This document shows positions 16,884-25,900 of a DNA stretch of 64,000 nucleotides, one piece after another (position 1 is the stretch's first letter; every line of letters begins with the position of its first letter). The stretch covers positions 71,127 through 135,126 of the forward strand of contig DYIF01000001.1 of NCBI GenBank assembly GCA_020723765.1, given 5' to 3'. The notes beneath the pieces were generated by a model, which made no database searches, was not told the DNA's origin, and was given only the letters and a program-made list of their open reading frames with translations. The position numbers and the translations under genes were made by a program. This DNA is from Elusimicrobium minutum (GTDB taxonomy: Bacteria; Elusimicrobiota; Elusimicrobia; Elusimicrobiales; UBA9959).

Positions 16884-17869
16884 AACACGGCTCCTTGTTT
16901 AAAAAAATCAAACTCCGAAAAAAATTTATAAAGCGCGGCGGACAAAACCAGCCTCGTATTAACGTTATGTTTTAAATAATTCATATATTTAAAATTCTCT
17001 TTTATCGCTTTGGTTATTTTATCGGTATTATTATAATTTTTCATTTTAAAGTATAAAAAAGAATTGATAAAATTAAGAACGGTGACCGCGCCCTCTCTAA
17101 AATCTTCGGTTTTTGAAAGTTTCGAAGTTATTAAAAAAGGAGCGATATAAGGCTTTTGAGCGTTTTCTTCAAACATTTGAAGAACTTTTTCGTATTTAAA
17201 AGCCAATGAAACCGACCCTTCCGAAATTTCGGATAACAACTCCGCCCTTTTGATTTCATATCCTTTTTCCGCCAATATATCCATAACCGCGGACTGGCTT
17301 AGCCTGTTAAAAACCAGTTTATAACATCTTGAAAGTATGGTAGGAAGAAGCTTATTCGAAGAAGACGATACGAGTATTATGGTGGTCCCTTCAAAAGGTT
17401 CTTCCAGAGTTTTTAACAAAGAATTTTGAGCTTCGACGGTCATTTTTTCCGCATCGTTTATAACGATAAATTTTCTAAAACAAAAAGACGGTTTAAGGTT
17501 TGAAAATTTTACGGCTTCTCTTACGGTATCTATTCCTATGCTTTTTTGCTCCGAAACTTTTTCTCCCAAAAGACCCGCCTGATAATTAAAATCGACAAGC
17601 AAAAAATCGGGATGAACCCCAAGCTCGAACATCCTGCAGCTTTCGCATCCCGGGCAATCCAATCCGTCGTTGGAATCGAACGACAAAAAATCCTCGTTGT
17701 TTATCTTGGATTTACAAAGAGAAATCTTTGCAAATTCTTTGGCTATAGTCAATTTTCCGACGCCTTCTTTGCCGCAAAAGAGAAAAGACGAAGGGATCTC
17801 TTTCGAGTTAATTATATTTACGATACCGTTTATATTTTTCAAATGCCCTTTTATCTTTTCAAAAGCCAT
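16880..17869 (-). CDS. holB: DNA polymerase III delta' subunit
   Basis: A 329-residue clamp-loader AAA+ subunit. Walker A is GKEGVGKL (33-40). The zinc module has C52, C72, C75 and C78 in CPGCESC. The delta'-type segment NSLLKTLEEP near 160 is present. It works with DnaX and HolA to load the beta clamp. It overlaps tmk by 11 bases and metG by four, a common bacterial arrangement of tmk and holB. AAAGGA precedes the ATG. Confidence 0.88.
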   Translation of the reverse strand: MAFEKIKGHLKNINGIVNIINSKEIPSSFLFCGKEGVGKLTIAKEFAKISLCKSKINNEDFLSFDSNDGLDCPGCESCRMFELGVHPDFLLVDFNYQAGLLGEKVSEQKSIGIDTVREAVKFSNLKPSFCFRKFIVINDAEKMTVEAQNSLLKTLEEPFEGTTIILVSSSSNKLLPTILSRCYKLVFNRLSQSAVMDILAEKGYEIKRAELLSEISEGSVSLAFKYEKVLQMFEENAQKPYIAPFLITSKLSKTEDFREGAVTVLNFINSFLYFKMKNYNNTDKITKAIKENFKYMNYLKHNVNTRLVLSAALYKFFSEFDFFKQGAVL

Positions 17870-18479
17870 TTATCCTTTTTAAAACCTCTTTTTTTATTTT
17901 TTCGTGTATATCTTCTACGCTTTTTGACGCGTCGACTAAAAAAACATTTTTCATCTCTCTAAATATATGAGAATAAGCCGAATTAACTCTTTCTCTAAAT
18001 TTATCGGATTCCATCTCTATTCTATCGACTTCGTTTCTTTTTCTTTTTTTATACTCCTCATCCGATATATCGAAACCTATTACCAGATCGGGCTTTAATC
18101 CCATCGTGGCTATATCGTTTAAAAGCCTTACCGTTTTCAAATCTATATTTCTACCGTATCCCTGATAGGCTTCGGTAGCTATGGTAAATCTATCGCATAT
18201 TACTATATGCCCCTCGTCCAGAGCCGGTTTTATTTTTTCAAAAACGTGCTGGGCCCTGGAAGCCTCGTACAAAAAAAGCTCGCAGAGAGGCGATATTTTG
18301 TTTTTCGGATCCAAAAGCAAATCCCTTATCTTTTCGGAAACCTCCGTTCCTCCCGGTTCTCTGGTAACGATTACCTTAAAGCCATTCTCTTTTAAAAAAC
18401 CGGAAAGCATGTTAACCTGAGTGGTTTTCCCGCTTCTATCCGGACCTTCGAAAAGTATAAAAAATCCTTTCTGGCTCAT
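17859..18479 (-). CDS. tmk: Thymidylate kinase
   Basis: The enzyme phosphorylates dTMP to dTDP. The P-loop is EGPDRSGKTTQ (11-21), followed by TREPGGTEVSEKIRDLL and the DRF-type motif DRFTIATEAYQGYGR. The 206-residue length is normal. There is no ribosome site; TAAAAT lies eight bases before the ATG, so it may be leaderless. It leads the tmk-holB-metG unit and is divergent from ndk, a second dNTP-supply gene. Confidence 0.93.
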   Translation of the reverse strand: MSQKGFFILFEGPDRSGKTTQVNMLSGFLKENGFKVIVTREPGGTEVSEKIRDLLLDPKNKISPLCELFLYEASRAQHVFEKIKPALDEGHIVICDRFTIATEAYQGYGRNIDLKTVRLLNDIATMGLKPDLVIGFDISDEEYKKRKRNEVDRIEMESDKFRERVNSAYSHIFREMKNVFLVDASKSVEDIHEKIKKEVLKRINGF

Positions 18480-18487
18480 AGAATAAT

Positions 18488-18493
18488 ATTTTA
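18488..18493 (-). promoter_or_regulatory. -10 element of a possible leaderless promoter (tmk)
   Basis: TAAAAT, within TATAAAAT on the minus strand, ending eight bases before the tmk ATG at 18479. The region is nearly pure A/T, so chance matches are likely. Confidence 0.35.
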
Positions 18494-18569
18494 TAATATT
18501 TATGAAAAGCGAAATTGCTTTACAAAATTTTATAAAATTTAATTATATTATAACTTCAAAGGAGAAAAA

Positions 18570-19025
18570 ATGGCGATTGAAAAAACCCTTCTTTTAATAA
18601 AACCCGACGCGGCCAAAAGAAAGCTTACCGGCCTTATAATAGATAGGCTTGAAAATTCGGGATTTGAGCTTGTCGGAGCGAAACTCGTTAGAGTAACGGA
18701 AGAATTGGCAAGAGAACATTACTCGGCGTTAAAAGACCAGCCTTTTTTTGAAAATCTGATAAAATACATAAGAGGAGAATTTCACGGAATAAAAAACAAC
18801 AAAATACTCGCTCTTGTTTACAAAGGAGAGAATGTCATATCGGAAATGAGAAAGATAGTGGGTAAAACAAATCCGGAAGAAGCCGACCCGGATACCATAA
18901 GAGGAAGCTTCGGAAGAATTACGACAAAGGGGCAATTTGAAAATGTGATACACGCAAGCGGAAACAAGGAAGACGCCGAAAAAGAGGTAAAACTCTGGTT
19001 TAAAGAAGAAGAGATAATAGAGTAA
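18570..19025 (+). CDS. ndk: Nucleoside diphosphate kinase
   Basis: The enzyme moves phosphate from ATP to nucleoside diphosphates through a phosphohistidine, here H128 in NVIHAS. Family blocks KPDAAKR and RGSFG are present. The 151 residues are slightly longer than usual. The common HGSDS after the active His reads HASGN here. AAAGGAG precedes the ATG. It leads a unit with a hydrolase-like gene, murQ and uvrB. Confidence 0.94.
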   Translation: MAIEKTLLLIKPDAAKRKLTGLIIDRLENSGFELVGAKLVRVTEELAREHYSALKDQPFFENLIKYIRGEFHGIKNNKILALVYKGENVISEMRKIVGKTNPEEADPDTIRGSFGRITTKGQFENVIHASGNKEDAEKEVKLWFKEEEIIE

Positions 19026-19027
19026 AG

Positions 19028-19861
19028 ATGTTTAAAATAATAATAACCTTTTTTCTATTCCAGTTTAATCTAAATTCGCAGGAAAGCGTTTTTCTGGAAA
19101 CAAACGACGGCTGGAAAATACACGCAAAATATTTAAAACCCAAAAAAGAAAACCTTCCTGTCCTTTTATTGGTTCATTCTCAAAAATCCAATTATACGGA
19201 ATGGAAAAAATGGTTTAGCGAGATAGAAAGATACGGCTACGGATGGATGGCTCTGGAACTGAGAGGCCACGGCATATCTACTTATAAAACCGACGGTTCC
19301 ACTCAAACATTCTCCTCGTTTTCGGTATCCGGGTTTGATAACGATTACAATAAGATGATAAGAGATATAGACGCCGCGGTTATTTACCTTTCATCTACCG
19401 GAGTTAAAGAAAGCGACATCATAATAATAGGAGTTAATCTCGGCGCCAACCTGGCGATAAAATATTCGGCGATAAATAAAAACATATTCGCTTGCGTGGC
19501 GATAAATCCATCAACAAACATAAACGATATACTGACCGTAAATCCTTTAAGACTCTACGGACAAAGACCGATACTTTTTGTTACGGCTCAAAATTATAAA
19601 AAGAGAATGCAGGAAGTAATGCTTTTATACACGATAGCCAAAAAAACTACCGGACAGGAAAACGCTTTTATAATAATAGAATACTCTATAAAAAGCGCAG
19701 AAGACGTCTTAAAATCTACCATATATAAAATTTTAAACTGGGTTAAAAATCCTAAACTTCCTCCGGTGGTTGAACCGGAAAAAATATCCGTTTCCTCAGA
19801 CACTTTTTCCATAACCTCCTCGTCTCCTTCTTACATAATACTTCCCGATAGCGAGGATTAG
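19028..19861 (+). CDS. Secreted alpha/beta-hydrolase-fold protein lacking the catalytic triad
   Basis: The 277-residue protein has a signal peptide (1-17) and a clear alpha/beta-hydrolase outline: strand LPVLLLVHS, LELRGHGIST, and the nucleophile elbow IIIIGVNLGANLA. The elbow should read G-x-S-x-G but position 137 is Asn (codon AAT at 19436). The acid position after strand PILFVTA reads QNYKKR and no late His in a GHG-like loop is seen. So the fold is likely kept without hydrolase activity. The C-terminal 40 residues are Pro/Ser-rich and unstructured. It starts two bases after ndk and ends two before murQ. A binding or structural role is possible. Confidence 0.75.
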   Translation: MFKIIITFFLFQFNLNSQESVFLETNDGWKIHAKYLKPKKENLPVLLLVHSQKSNYTEWKKWFSEIERYGYGWMALELRGHGISTYKTDGSTQTFSSFSVSGFDNDYNKMIRDIDAAVIYLSSTGVKESDIIIIGVNLGANLAIKYSAINKNIFACVAINPSTNINDILTVNPLRLYGQRPILFVTAQNYKKRMQEVMLLYTIAKKTTGQENAFIIIEYSIKSAEDVLKSTIYKILNWVKNPKLPPVVEPEKISVSSDTFSITSSSPSYIILPDSED

Positions 19862-19863
19862 CG

Positions 19864-20763
19864 ATGAACAAATTCAACTTTTACGCCAATCTACCTACGG
19901 AGCGAATAAACAAAAATACTTTTGACATAGATAGAATTCCTTTAAAAAAGATATTAAAAAAACTAAACGAAGAGGACAAAAAGGTTCCGATAGCCGTATC
20001 GAAAAGATTAAACGAAATATCGAAAGCGGCGAAAATAGTATCGGAAGCTTTTTTATCCGACAAAACCGTTTTTTTCGTAGGGGCGGGGACAAGCGGCAGA
20101 TTGGGGATACTGGAAGCGGCGGAACTCGTTCCGACTTACGGAGTAAAACCCGAGAAATTTAGAGCGATAATAGCCGGCGGGAAATCCGCGGTTTTTAAAG
20201 CGAAAGAAGGAGCGGAAGACGATTACGATAAAGGGAAAGATACAATAAAGAAAATCATTAAAAAAGGCGACGTATTAATAGCCATAGCGGCAAGCGGAGT
20301 AACCCCTTATGTTAAAGGGGCGATGGAAGGCGCTAAAAATTCCAAAGCGAAAGTAATATTTATTACCTGTAATCCCAAAGAAAAGCCGAAAAACAGCGAC
20401 ATAAACATAGCGATAGACGTAGGCCCCGAACCGATAAACGGCTCCACCAGAATGAAAAGCGGAACCGCGACAAAACTCGTTTTAAATATGATTACCACCT
20501 CGGCTATGATACTCTCCGGCAAGGTTTATCATAACTGGATGGTGGACGTTAAACCTACAAATTATAAACTGGTAATGAGAGCCGAAAGAGTTTTTTCGGA
20601 AATAACGGGGATGGGAGTAAAATCCGCCAAAAAATTCTTAAAAGACTCAAACTACAACGTAAAGACCGCCGTCGTAATGGCTTTAAAAAACATAACCAAA
20701 GAAGAAGCGGAAAAACTTATCAAAAGACACAAAGGTTTTTTAAAAGACATTCTGAATAAATGA
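19864..20763 (+). CDS. murQ: N-acetylmuramic acid 6-phosphate etherase
   Basis: MurQ splits MurNAc-6-phosphate into GlcNAc-6-phosphate and D-lactate, the step that lets muramic acid be recycled. The 299 residues contain the SIS sugar-phosphate loop GAGTSGRLGILEAAE (about 77-91), the family block AGGKSAVFKAKEGAEDD and EPINGSTRMKSGTATK. GAGGA precedes the ATG. It overlaps uvrB by four bases. Its substrate could come from MurNAc released by NamZ, or from anhydroMurNAc after MltA action, but a MurNAc kinase is not identified in the window. Confidence 0.94.
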   Translation: MNKFNFYANLPTERINKNTFDIDRIPLKKILKKLNEEDKKVPIAVSKRLNEISKAAKIVSEAFLSDKTVFFVGAGTSGRLGILEAAELVPTYGVKPEKFRAIIAGGKSAVFKAKEGAEDDYDKGKDTIKKIIKKGDVLIAIAASGVTPYVKGAMEGAKNSKAKVIFITCNPKEKPKNSDINIAIDVGPEPINGSTRMKSGTATKLVLNMITTSAMILSGKVYHNWMVDVKPTNYKLVMRAERVFSEITGMGVKSAKKFLKDSNYNVKTAVVMALKNITKEEAEKLIKRHKGFLKDILNK

Positions 20764-22736
20764 ACTTTAAACTCGTATCTAAATTCAAACCCAAAGGCGA
20801 CCAGCCGAAAGCCATTAAACAACTTGTCGAAAACGTAAAAAAAGGAGTTTCTAACCAAACCCTTTTGGGGGTGACCGGAAGCGGAAAAACTTTTACCATG
20901 GCCAATTTAATAGCCTCGGTTCAAAAGCCGACGCTTATAATTTCTCCAAACAAAGTTTTAGCCGCTCAGTTATACTCCGAGTTTAAAACATTTTTTCCTC
21001 ATAACCATATTGAATATTTTATTTCCTATTACGATTATTATCAGCCCGAGGCATACATACCGCAAACGGACACCTATATAGAAAAAGACGCCTCGATAAA
21101 CGAACACATAGACAAGTTAAGAATCAAAGCCACATCCTCCGTTTTAAATTTTAAAGACACCATAGTAATAGCCTCCGTTTCATGCATATACAATATAGGC
21201 TCTCCTCAAAACTTTGAAAAATTTTCTTTTTTAATCAAGAAAGACAGCGAGTTTGATAGGACCAAATTTACCGAAAGGCTTGTAAATATGGGTTACACCA
21301 GAAACGAAATGGAATTTAAAAGAGGAAATTTCAGATTGAGAGGCAACACCATAGACATACATCCCTCCGATTCGGATAATTTCATAAGAATTACGACTTC
21401 AGATAAAATAGAATCCATATCGGAAATGGACGCGATTAACATTAGCGAAATAAAGTCGCTAAAAGAATTCATACTTTCCCCCACTTCTCATTTCATAACC
21501 GACATATACGATATAGAAATAGCGATAGATTCGATTAAAAAAGAGTTGGAGGAAAGATACGAACAATTGAAAAAATCCGGGAAGGATTTGTATGCCGAAA
21601 GATTAAAGCAAAAAACCAACTACGACATAGAAATGCTAAAAAATACCGGATTTTGCCACGGAATAGAAAATTATTCCAGGCACTTAACTCAACGCCTCCC
21701 AGGATCCAGACCGATATGTTTATTGGATTACTTTCCGAAAGATTATCTTCTTTTAATAGACGAATCTCACATCTCCATACCGCAGATAAGAGGGATGTAT
21801 GAAGGGGACCGGTCCAGAAAACAAACATTAATAGATTACGGATTCAGACTGCCTTCGGCTCTGGATAACAGGCCTTTAAAATTTGAAGAGTTTGAAGAGA
21901 TAAGACCTCAAACCGTATTCGTATCCGCCACCCCAGGCCCTTACGAGTTAAGCATATCCCGACAAAACATAATAGAGCAGATAATAAGGCCGACCGGGCT
22001 TGTGGACCCCGAGGTGGAAGTGGTCGGTTATGAGAACCAGATATCCAGGCTTATAAAAGAGATAGAAGAAAGGGCTAAGAGAAAAGAAAGAACTCTGGTT
22101 CTTACGCTTACCAAAAAAATGAGCGAGGATTTGTCTAAATTTTTCGCAGAAAAAAAGATAAAAGCCAGATACATACATTCCTCAATGGATACTCTCGAAA
22201 GGCTTGAGATAATAGATTCGTTTAGAAAAGGGGATTTTGACGCGCTTGTAGGTATAAACCTTTTAAGAGAGGGCATAGATATACCTGAGGTTTCTCTTGT
22301 GGCGATATTAAACGCCGACGCAAGCGGATATTTAAGAAATAAAACCACATTGATTCAGATATCGGGAAGAGCCGCAAGAAATTCATGCGGCAAGGTTATA
22401 CTTTTTGCGGATACCCTAACTCAGGCGATTAAAGAAGCCGTGGAAGAAATGGAAAGAAGAAGAAAGATTCAAATGGAATATAACAGAAAAAACAAAATAA
22501 CGCCTAAAACGATAAAAAAGAATTTTGTAATTTATGAAGAGCTAAAAAAACAAAAAGACAGAAACACCACAAAAACCATAGAAAAAATATACTCGGAGAT
22601 AAACGGAGAAAACATAAACGCGGTGATAACAGAGCTTGAAAGGCAGATGAAGGAAGCCGCCGAAAACTTAAATTTCGAGCTTGCGATAGAACTTAGAGAC
22701 AGAATAAAAATCCTAAAGGAAATGAAAGTTAAATAA
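20760..22736 (+). CDS. uvrB: Excinuclease ABC subunit B
   Basis: UvrB is the damage-verifying helicase-like subunit of nucleotide excision repair. Walker A is GVTGSGKT (37-44). The beta-hairpin region YYDYYQPEAYIPQTDTY is near 91-107, the DESH helicase box near 336, helicase motif VI ISGRAARN near 537, and the C-terminal UVR domain at about 620-655 binds UvrC. The 658-residue length is standard. The ATG overlaps the murQ stop. Confidence 0.96.
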   Translation: MNFKLVSKFKPKGDQPKAIKQLVENVKKGVSNQTLLGVTGSGKTFTMANLIASVQKPTLIISPNKVLAAQLYSEFKTFFPHNHIEYFISYYDYYQPEAYIPQTDTYIEKDASINEHIDKLRIKATSSVLNFKDTIVIASVSCIYNIGSPQNFEKFSFLIKKDSEFDRTKFTERLVNMGYTRNEMEFKRGNFRLRGNTIDIHPSDSDNFIRITTSDKIESISEMDAINISEIKSLKEFILSPTSHFITDIYDIEIAIDSIKKELEERYEQLKKSGKDLYAERLKQKTNYDIEMLKNTGFCHGIENYSRHLTQRLPGSRPICLLDYFPKDYLLLIDESHISIPQIRGMYEGDRSRKQTLIDYGFRLPSALDNRPLKFEEFEEIRPQTVFVSATPGPYELSISRQNIIEQIIRPTGLVDPEVEVVGYENQISRLIKEIEERAKRKERTLVLTLTKKMSEDLSKFFAEKKIKARYIHSSMDTLERLEIIDSFRKGDFDALVGINLLREGIDIPEVSLVAILNADASGYLRNKTTLIQISGRAARNSCGKVILFADTLTQAIKEAVEEMERRRKIQMEYNRKNKITPKTIKKNFVIYEELKKQKDRNTTKTIEKIYSEINGENINAVITELERQMKEAAENLNFELAIELRDRIKILKEMKVK

Positions 22737-22745
22737 TCTTATTTT

Positions 22746-23567
22746 CTATTTTTTATCTATAGAAATAAAAGGAACTCCGCCTCCCACATAACCCGGGAGA
22801 ACTCCGTTCCATTTTTCTATCGCCTTAAGCTGAGCCTCCACTTTTCTTAATTCTATGAGCTGGGAGGTAACGGCTTCTCTCTGCATTCTTAAAGACTCCG
22901 CTTCCGCTTTAGCTTTGGCTATTTGTTGTTCCGCATCTTTTTTCGCTTTTTCGACGAGTTTTTCGGCCATTTTAGCCTGTTGTTCCGCTATTTGTTTATC
23001 CTCGACCGCTTTTAAAAACTGGTCGGTGAAATCCAAATCTACGACCGAAATATCGGTTACTATTATCTCCTTGGCCATAAGTCTTTGTTTAACCTCTTCA
23101 TTTACCTCTTTGACAAGCTCGTTTCTCTCTCCTATTATTTTTTCGGCGGAATATTTTGCCGCTATGGACTTAAAAACTTCCTGAACAACGGGGTCCACCA
23201 CGGTATTAACATAATAAAGCCCGAGATTCCTATATACGCTTACGACTGTTCCCTGCTGTATCCTATGATTTACCACCATATGCACATCCATAGTTTGAAG
23301 ATCTTTTGAGAAAGCTTGAGTTTTTATATCCGCTCTTTGTATTTGTATGGAAAACTTTGTAACGCTTTCCAATATCGGAATTTTAAAATGTATTCCTTCG
23401 CCGTAAGATCCCACTATCTTCCCAAGCCTCGTTTTTACCGCCACTGTACCCGGAGAAACTATAAAGAAAGACATAAAAACGATAATAATGGAGAAAAAAA
23501 TTAAAATGAAACCGAACATAGAATTAAAAAGCTTTTTTAAATCCAAATTTATATTCGCATCTTGCAT
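22746..23567 (-). CDS. SPFH/prohibitin-family membrane protein
   Basis: The 273-residue protein has one N-terminal membrane segment (about 14-36) followed by the SPFH domain, which starts with PGTVAVKTRLGKIVGSYGEGIHF in family style, and a C-terminal Ala/Glu/Lys-rich helix (about 180-245) typical of prohibitins. Such proteins form ring-like membrane scaffolds and in bacteria often regulate FtsH-type proteases. No partner (HflK/HflC pair or NfeD) is adjacent. GGAGG precedes the ATG. Confidence 0.88.
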   Translation of the reverse strand: MQDANINLDLKKLFNSMFGFILIFFSIIIVFMSFFIVSPGTVAVKTRLGKIVGSYGEGIHFKIPILESVTKFSIQIQRADIKTQAFSKDLQTMDVHMVVNHRIQQGTVVSVYRNLGLYYVNTVVDPVVQEVFKSIAAKYSAEKIIGERNELVKEVNEEVKQRLMAKEIIVTDISVVDLDFTDQFLKAVEDKQIAEQQAKMAEKLVEKAKKDAEQQIAKAKAEAESLRMQREAVTSQLIELRKVEAQLKAIEKWNGVLPGYVGGGVPFISIDKK

Positions 23568-23602
23568 AAAACCTCCATTACCGATAAAATATGTATAGGA
23601 TT

Positions 23603-23608
23603 ATTATA
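23603..23608 (-). promoter_or_regulatory. -10 element for the SPFH gene
   Basis: TATAAT on the minus strand, 35 bases before the ATG at 23567, giving a leader that holds the GGAGG site. Confidence 0.45.
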
Positions 23609-23667
23609 GCAATTATAAAAATTTTAAATTTATATTTTTTAAAAATAAAATTTAAAGATATTTTTAA

Positions 23668-23673
23668 TATAAT
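23668..23673 (+). promoter_or_regulatory. -10 element of a likely leaderless promoter (nadC operon)
   Basis: TATAAT ending six bases before the nadC ATG at 23680, with no ribosome site. The 14-base stretch AATATAATTTATTT is shared with the 33776 gene. Confidence 0.55.
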
Positions 23674-23679
23674 TTATTT

Positions 23680-24525
23680 ATGAACGAAACCGAAAAAATA
23701 ATAGAAAAAGCCTTAAAGGAAGACATAAAAACAGGGGATATAACCACCGAAATATTCGTAGATAAAAACGCAAAATTCAAAGGGATACTTATTTCAAAAG
23801 ACAACGGGATTTTATGCGGAATAGATTTCGCCGAAATGTGTTTTAAAAAATTAAATTCAAAGGCAAGAATAAAAAAACTCAAAAAAGACGGGGAGTTCAT
23901 AACAAAAAAAGAAATTATAGCCGAAATCTTATCCGATAGAACAATACTTTCCGCCGAAAGAACCGCCCTTAACATAATTCAAAGGCTTAGCGGAATAGCC
24001 ACAAAAACATACGAGTTTGCAAGGTTATCCCGAAACTACGGAGTGGAAGTCTTCGATACGAGAAAAACGGGACCCAATTTTAGAATAATGGAGAAATACG
24101 CCGTATCCTGCGGAGGAGGAACAAACCATAGATTCGGCCTTTACGACGCCTTTATGATAAAAGACAATCATATATCTTCGTTTAAAAACATAAAAGAAAT
24201 AGAAAAGAAGATATCTATAGCCAGAAGACTCCATCCTCAAAAAGAAATAGAGATAGAAGCCGAGTCTTTAAAGCAAGTTAGGGATTTTATAGATATGGAC
24301 ATAGATGTTATAATGTTAGACAATATGGACTTAAAAACGGCTAAAAAAGCCATAAATTTAATAAGAGCCAAAAGAAAAGACATAGAGATAGAATTATCCG
24401 GCGGCATAGACGAAAAAAATTTTATTAACTACCTTAAATTAAGACCGGATAGGATATCCATCGGAGCGCTTACTCACTCGTATAAATCCTTAGACATATC
24501 CCTTGAAATCGAAAGAATAAAATGA
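23680..24525 (+). CDS. nadC: Quinolinate phosphoribosyltransferase
   Basis: NadC makes nicotinate mononucleotide from quinolinate and PRPP in NAD synthesis. The family block is evident near 127-165: RKTGPNFRIMEKYAV, GGGTNHR, and FMIKDNHI. ELSGGI with the later ISIGALTHS completes the phosphate-binding barrel end. The 281-residue length is typical. Neither nadA nor nadB is in the window. It overlaps birA by four bases. Confidence 0.94.
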   Translation: MNETEKIIEKALKEDIKTGDITTEIFVDKNAKFKGILISKDNGILCGIDFAEMCFKKLNSKARIKKLKKDGEFITKKEIIAEILSDRTILSAERTALNIIQRLSGIATKTYEFARLSRNYGVEVFDTRKTGPNFRIMEKYAVSCGGGTNHRFGLYDAFMIKDNHISSFKNIKEIEKKISIARRLHPQKEIEIEAESLKQVRDFIDMDIDVIMLDNMDLKTAKKAINLIRAKRKDIEIELSGGIDEKNFINYLKLRPDRISIGALTHSYKSLDISLEIERIK

Positions 24526-25073
24526 TTTTTTCCATATCGGCAAAAGAATTGGACTCCACCCAGAATCTCGCGAAAGAACTTATAGAAAAAGGATTTGGCG
24601 AGCGATTTAAAAGCTTCGTAATAACCGCCGAAATTCAAACTAACGGAAGAGGACAGAGAGACAACAAATGGTCGAGCGAAAAAGGAGGGCTATACTTTTC
24701 TTACGTATATTATATAGACGAAGCCGAAATCCATAATATTAAAAATCTTTCGATTGAAATCGCGCAAACGATAAAAGAAGCTTTAGAAGAAACTTACGGA
24801 AAATACGGGATAAAACTTTTCATAAAACCTCCGAACGACATATACGCAAAAACCTCAAACGGAGATAGAAAAATATGCGGCATTTTAATAGAAACCACTC
24901 CTTGCAAAGGCAAAAGATTTATAATAATAGGAGCAGGCGTAAATTTTACCAATAAAATACCGAAAGAACTTCGAGAAAAGGCCTCATCTTTATATCTTTT
25001 GACCGGAAAAAGGTTTAACAAAAAAATCTTTTTAAAAAAACTTTTAAACCGACTAATCCTTAAAACGAGATGA
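24522..25073 (+). CDS. birA: Biotin-protein ligase, catalytic domain only
   Basis: BirA activates biotin to biotinyl-AMP and attaches it to carboxyl carrier proteins. The biotin-binding block TNGRGQRDNKWSSEKGGLYF (about 43-62) is clear. The usual KWPND motif reads KPPND here, and CGILIET follows. There is no N-terminal helix-turn-helix, so no repressor function, and at 183 residues the C-terminal SH3-like domain is short or absent. It sits between nadC and queG with four-base overlaps. Confidence 0.88.
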   Translation: MIFSISAKELDSTQNLAKELIEKGFGERFKSFVITAEIQTNGRGQRDNKWSSEKGGLYFSYVYYIDEAEIHNIKNLSIEIAQTIKEALEETYGKYGIKLFIKPPNDIYAKTSNGDRKICGILIETTPCKGKRFIIIGAGVNFTNKIPKELREKASSLYLLTGKRFNKKIFLKKLLNRLILKTR

Positions 25074-25900
25074 AGTACTCCGAACTCAAAGAAATTTTAA
25101 AAGAAGAAGATATAACCGATTTCGCCGTTATAAATAAAAAAGATTTTCCTATTTTCGGCGAAATAACAAAGGAACTTCCGAAGGAGCTTAACTATATAAA
25201 AAGGCCAGAGAGGAAAAACCCCGCTATTATTTATCCTTTAGCGAAAAGCATACTGATATGCGTTTATCAGTATTGGGACAATGATAAAAATTACGAAGAA
25301 GAATTTAAAAAATTGAGCGATATAAAAGAATATATAAAAAACAGAACCCGGAATTGGGAAAATATAGAAAAAAAACTAAAAAACGGATTTAAAATATCGA
25401 GATACGCTTTAGTAGAAGAATATCACAAAAAAATAAAAAAACATTTGAGAAAAATAATCGCAAAATTAAAAGAAAAACAAAAAGAGATAGACGGGAAAAT
25501 ATTCGTAGACACATCGCCTATATTCGAGAAAAAAATGGCCGAAACAGCGGGACTTGGATTTATAGGCAAAAACACTCTTTTGATAAGCCCCGTTTACGGA
25601 AGCTATTTATTCATAGGCGGGATAATTTTAAACGAGGAATTTGAAAACATACCGGAAATAAAAGAGAAAAATGAAAAAATATGCGACAGTTGCCGCATAT
25701 GCGAAGAATCATGCCCGACTAAAGCGTTATATAACGGATCGCTTGAGCCGGAAAAATGCATATCCTTCTGGACAACTCACACAAAAAGAGAAATACCGGA
25801 GTCAATATTATCCGCATCGAATTACATGCTGGGGTGCGACATATGCCAGGAGTTCTGCCCGTACAATAAAACGGCAAAAAAAGGAAAAAGCATATTTTAA
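25070..25900 (+). CDS. queG: Epoxyqueuosine reductase-like iron-sulfur protein, short form
   Basis: QueG reduces epoxyqueuosine to queuosine in tRNA, using cobalamin and two 4Fe-4S clusters. The core block VDTSPIFEKKMAETAGLGFI..GKNTLL (about 144-170) matches the family. The cluster ligands are CDSCRICEESCP (about 204-215) and, with the Cys of EKCISF, CDICQEFCP. The protein stops just after the second cluster at 276 residues, so the C-terminal HEAT-like region of long QueG is missing. Its end overlaps the end of lptD by four bases (convergent). Confidence 0.85.
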   Translation: MKYSELKEILKEEDITDFAVINKKDFPIFGEITKELPKELNYIKRPERKNPAIIYPLAKSILICVYQYWDNDKNYEEEFKKLSDIKEYIKNRTRNWENIEKKLKNGFKISRYALVEEYHKKIKKHLRKIIAKLKEKQKEIDGKIFVDTSPIFEKKMAETAGLGFIGKNTLLISPVYGSYLFIGGIILNEEFENIPEIKEKNEKICDSCRICEESCPTKALYNGSLEPEKCISFWTTHTKREIPESILSASNYMLGCDICQEFCPYNKTAKKGKSIF

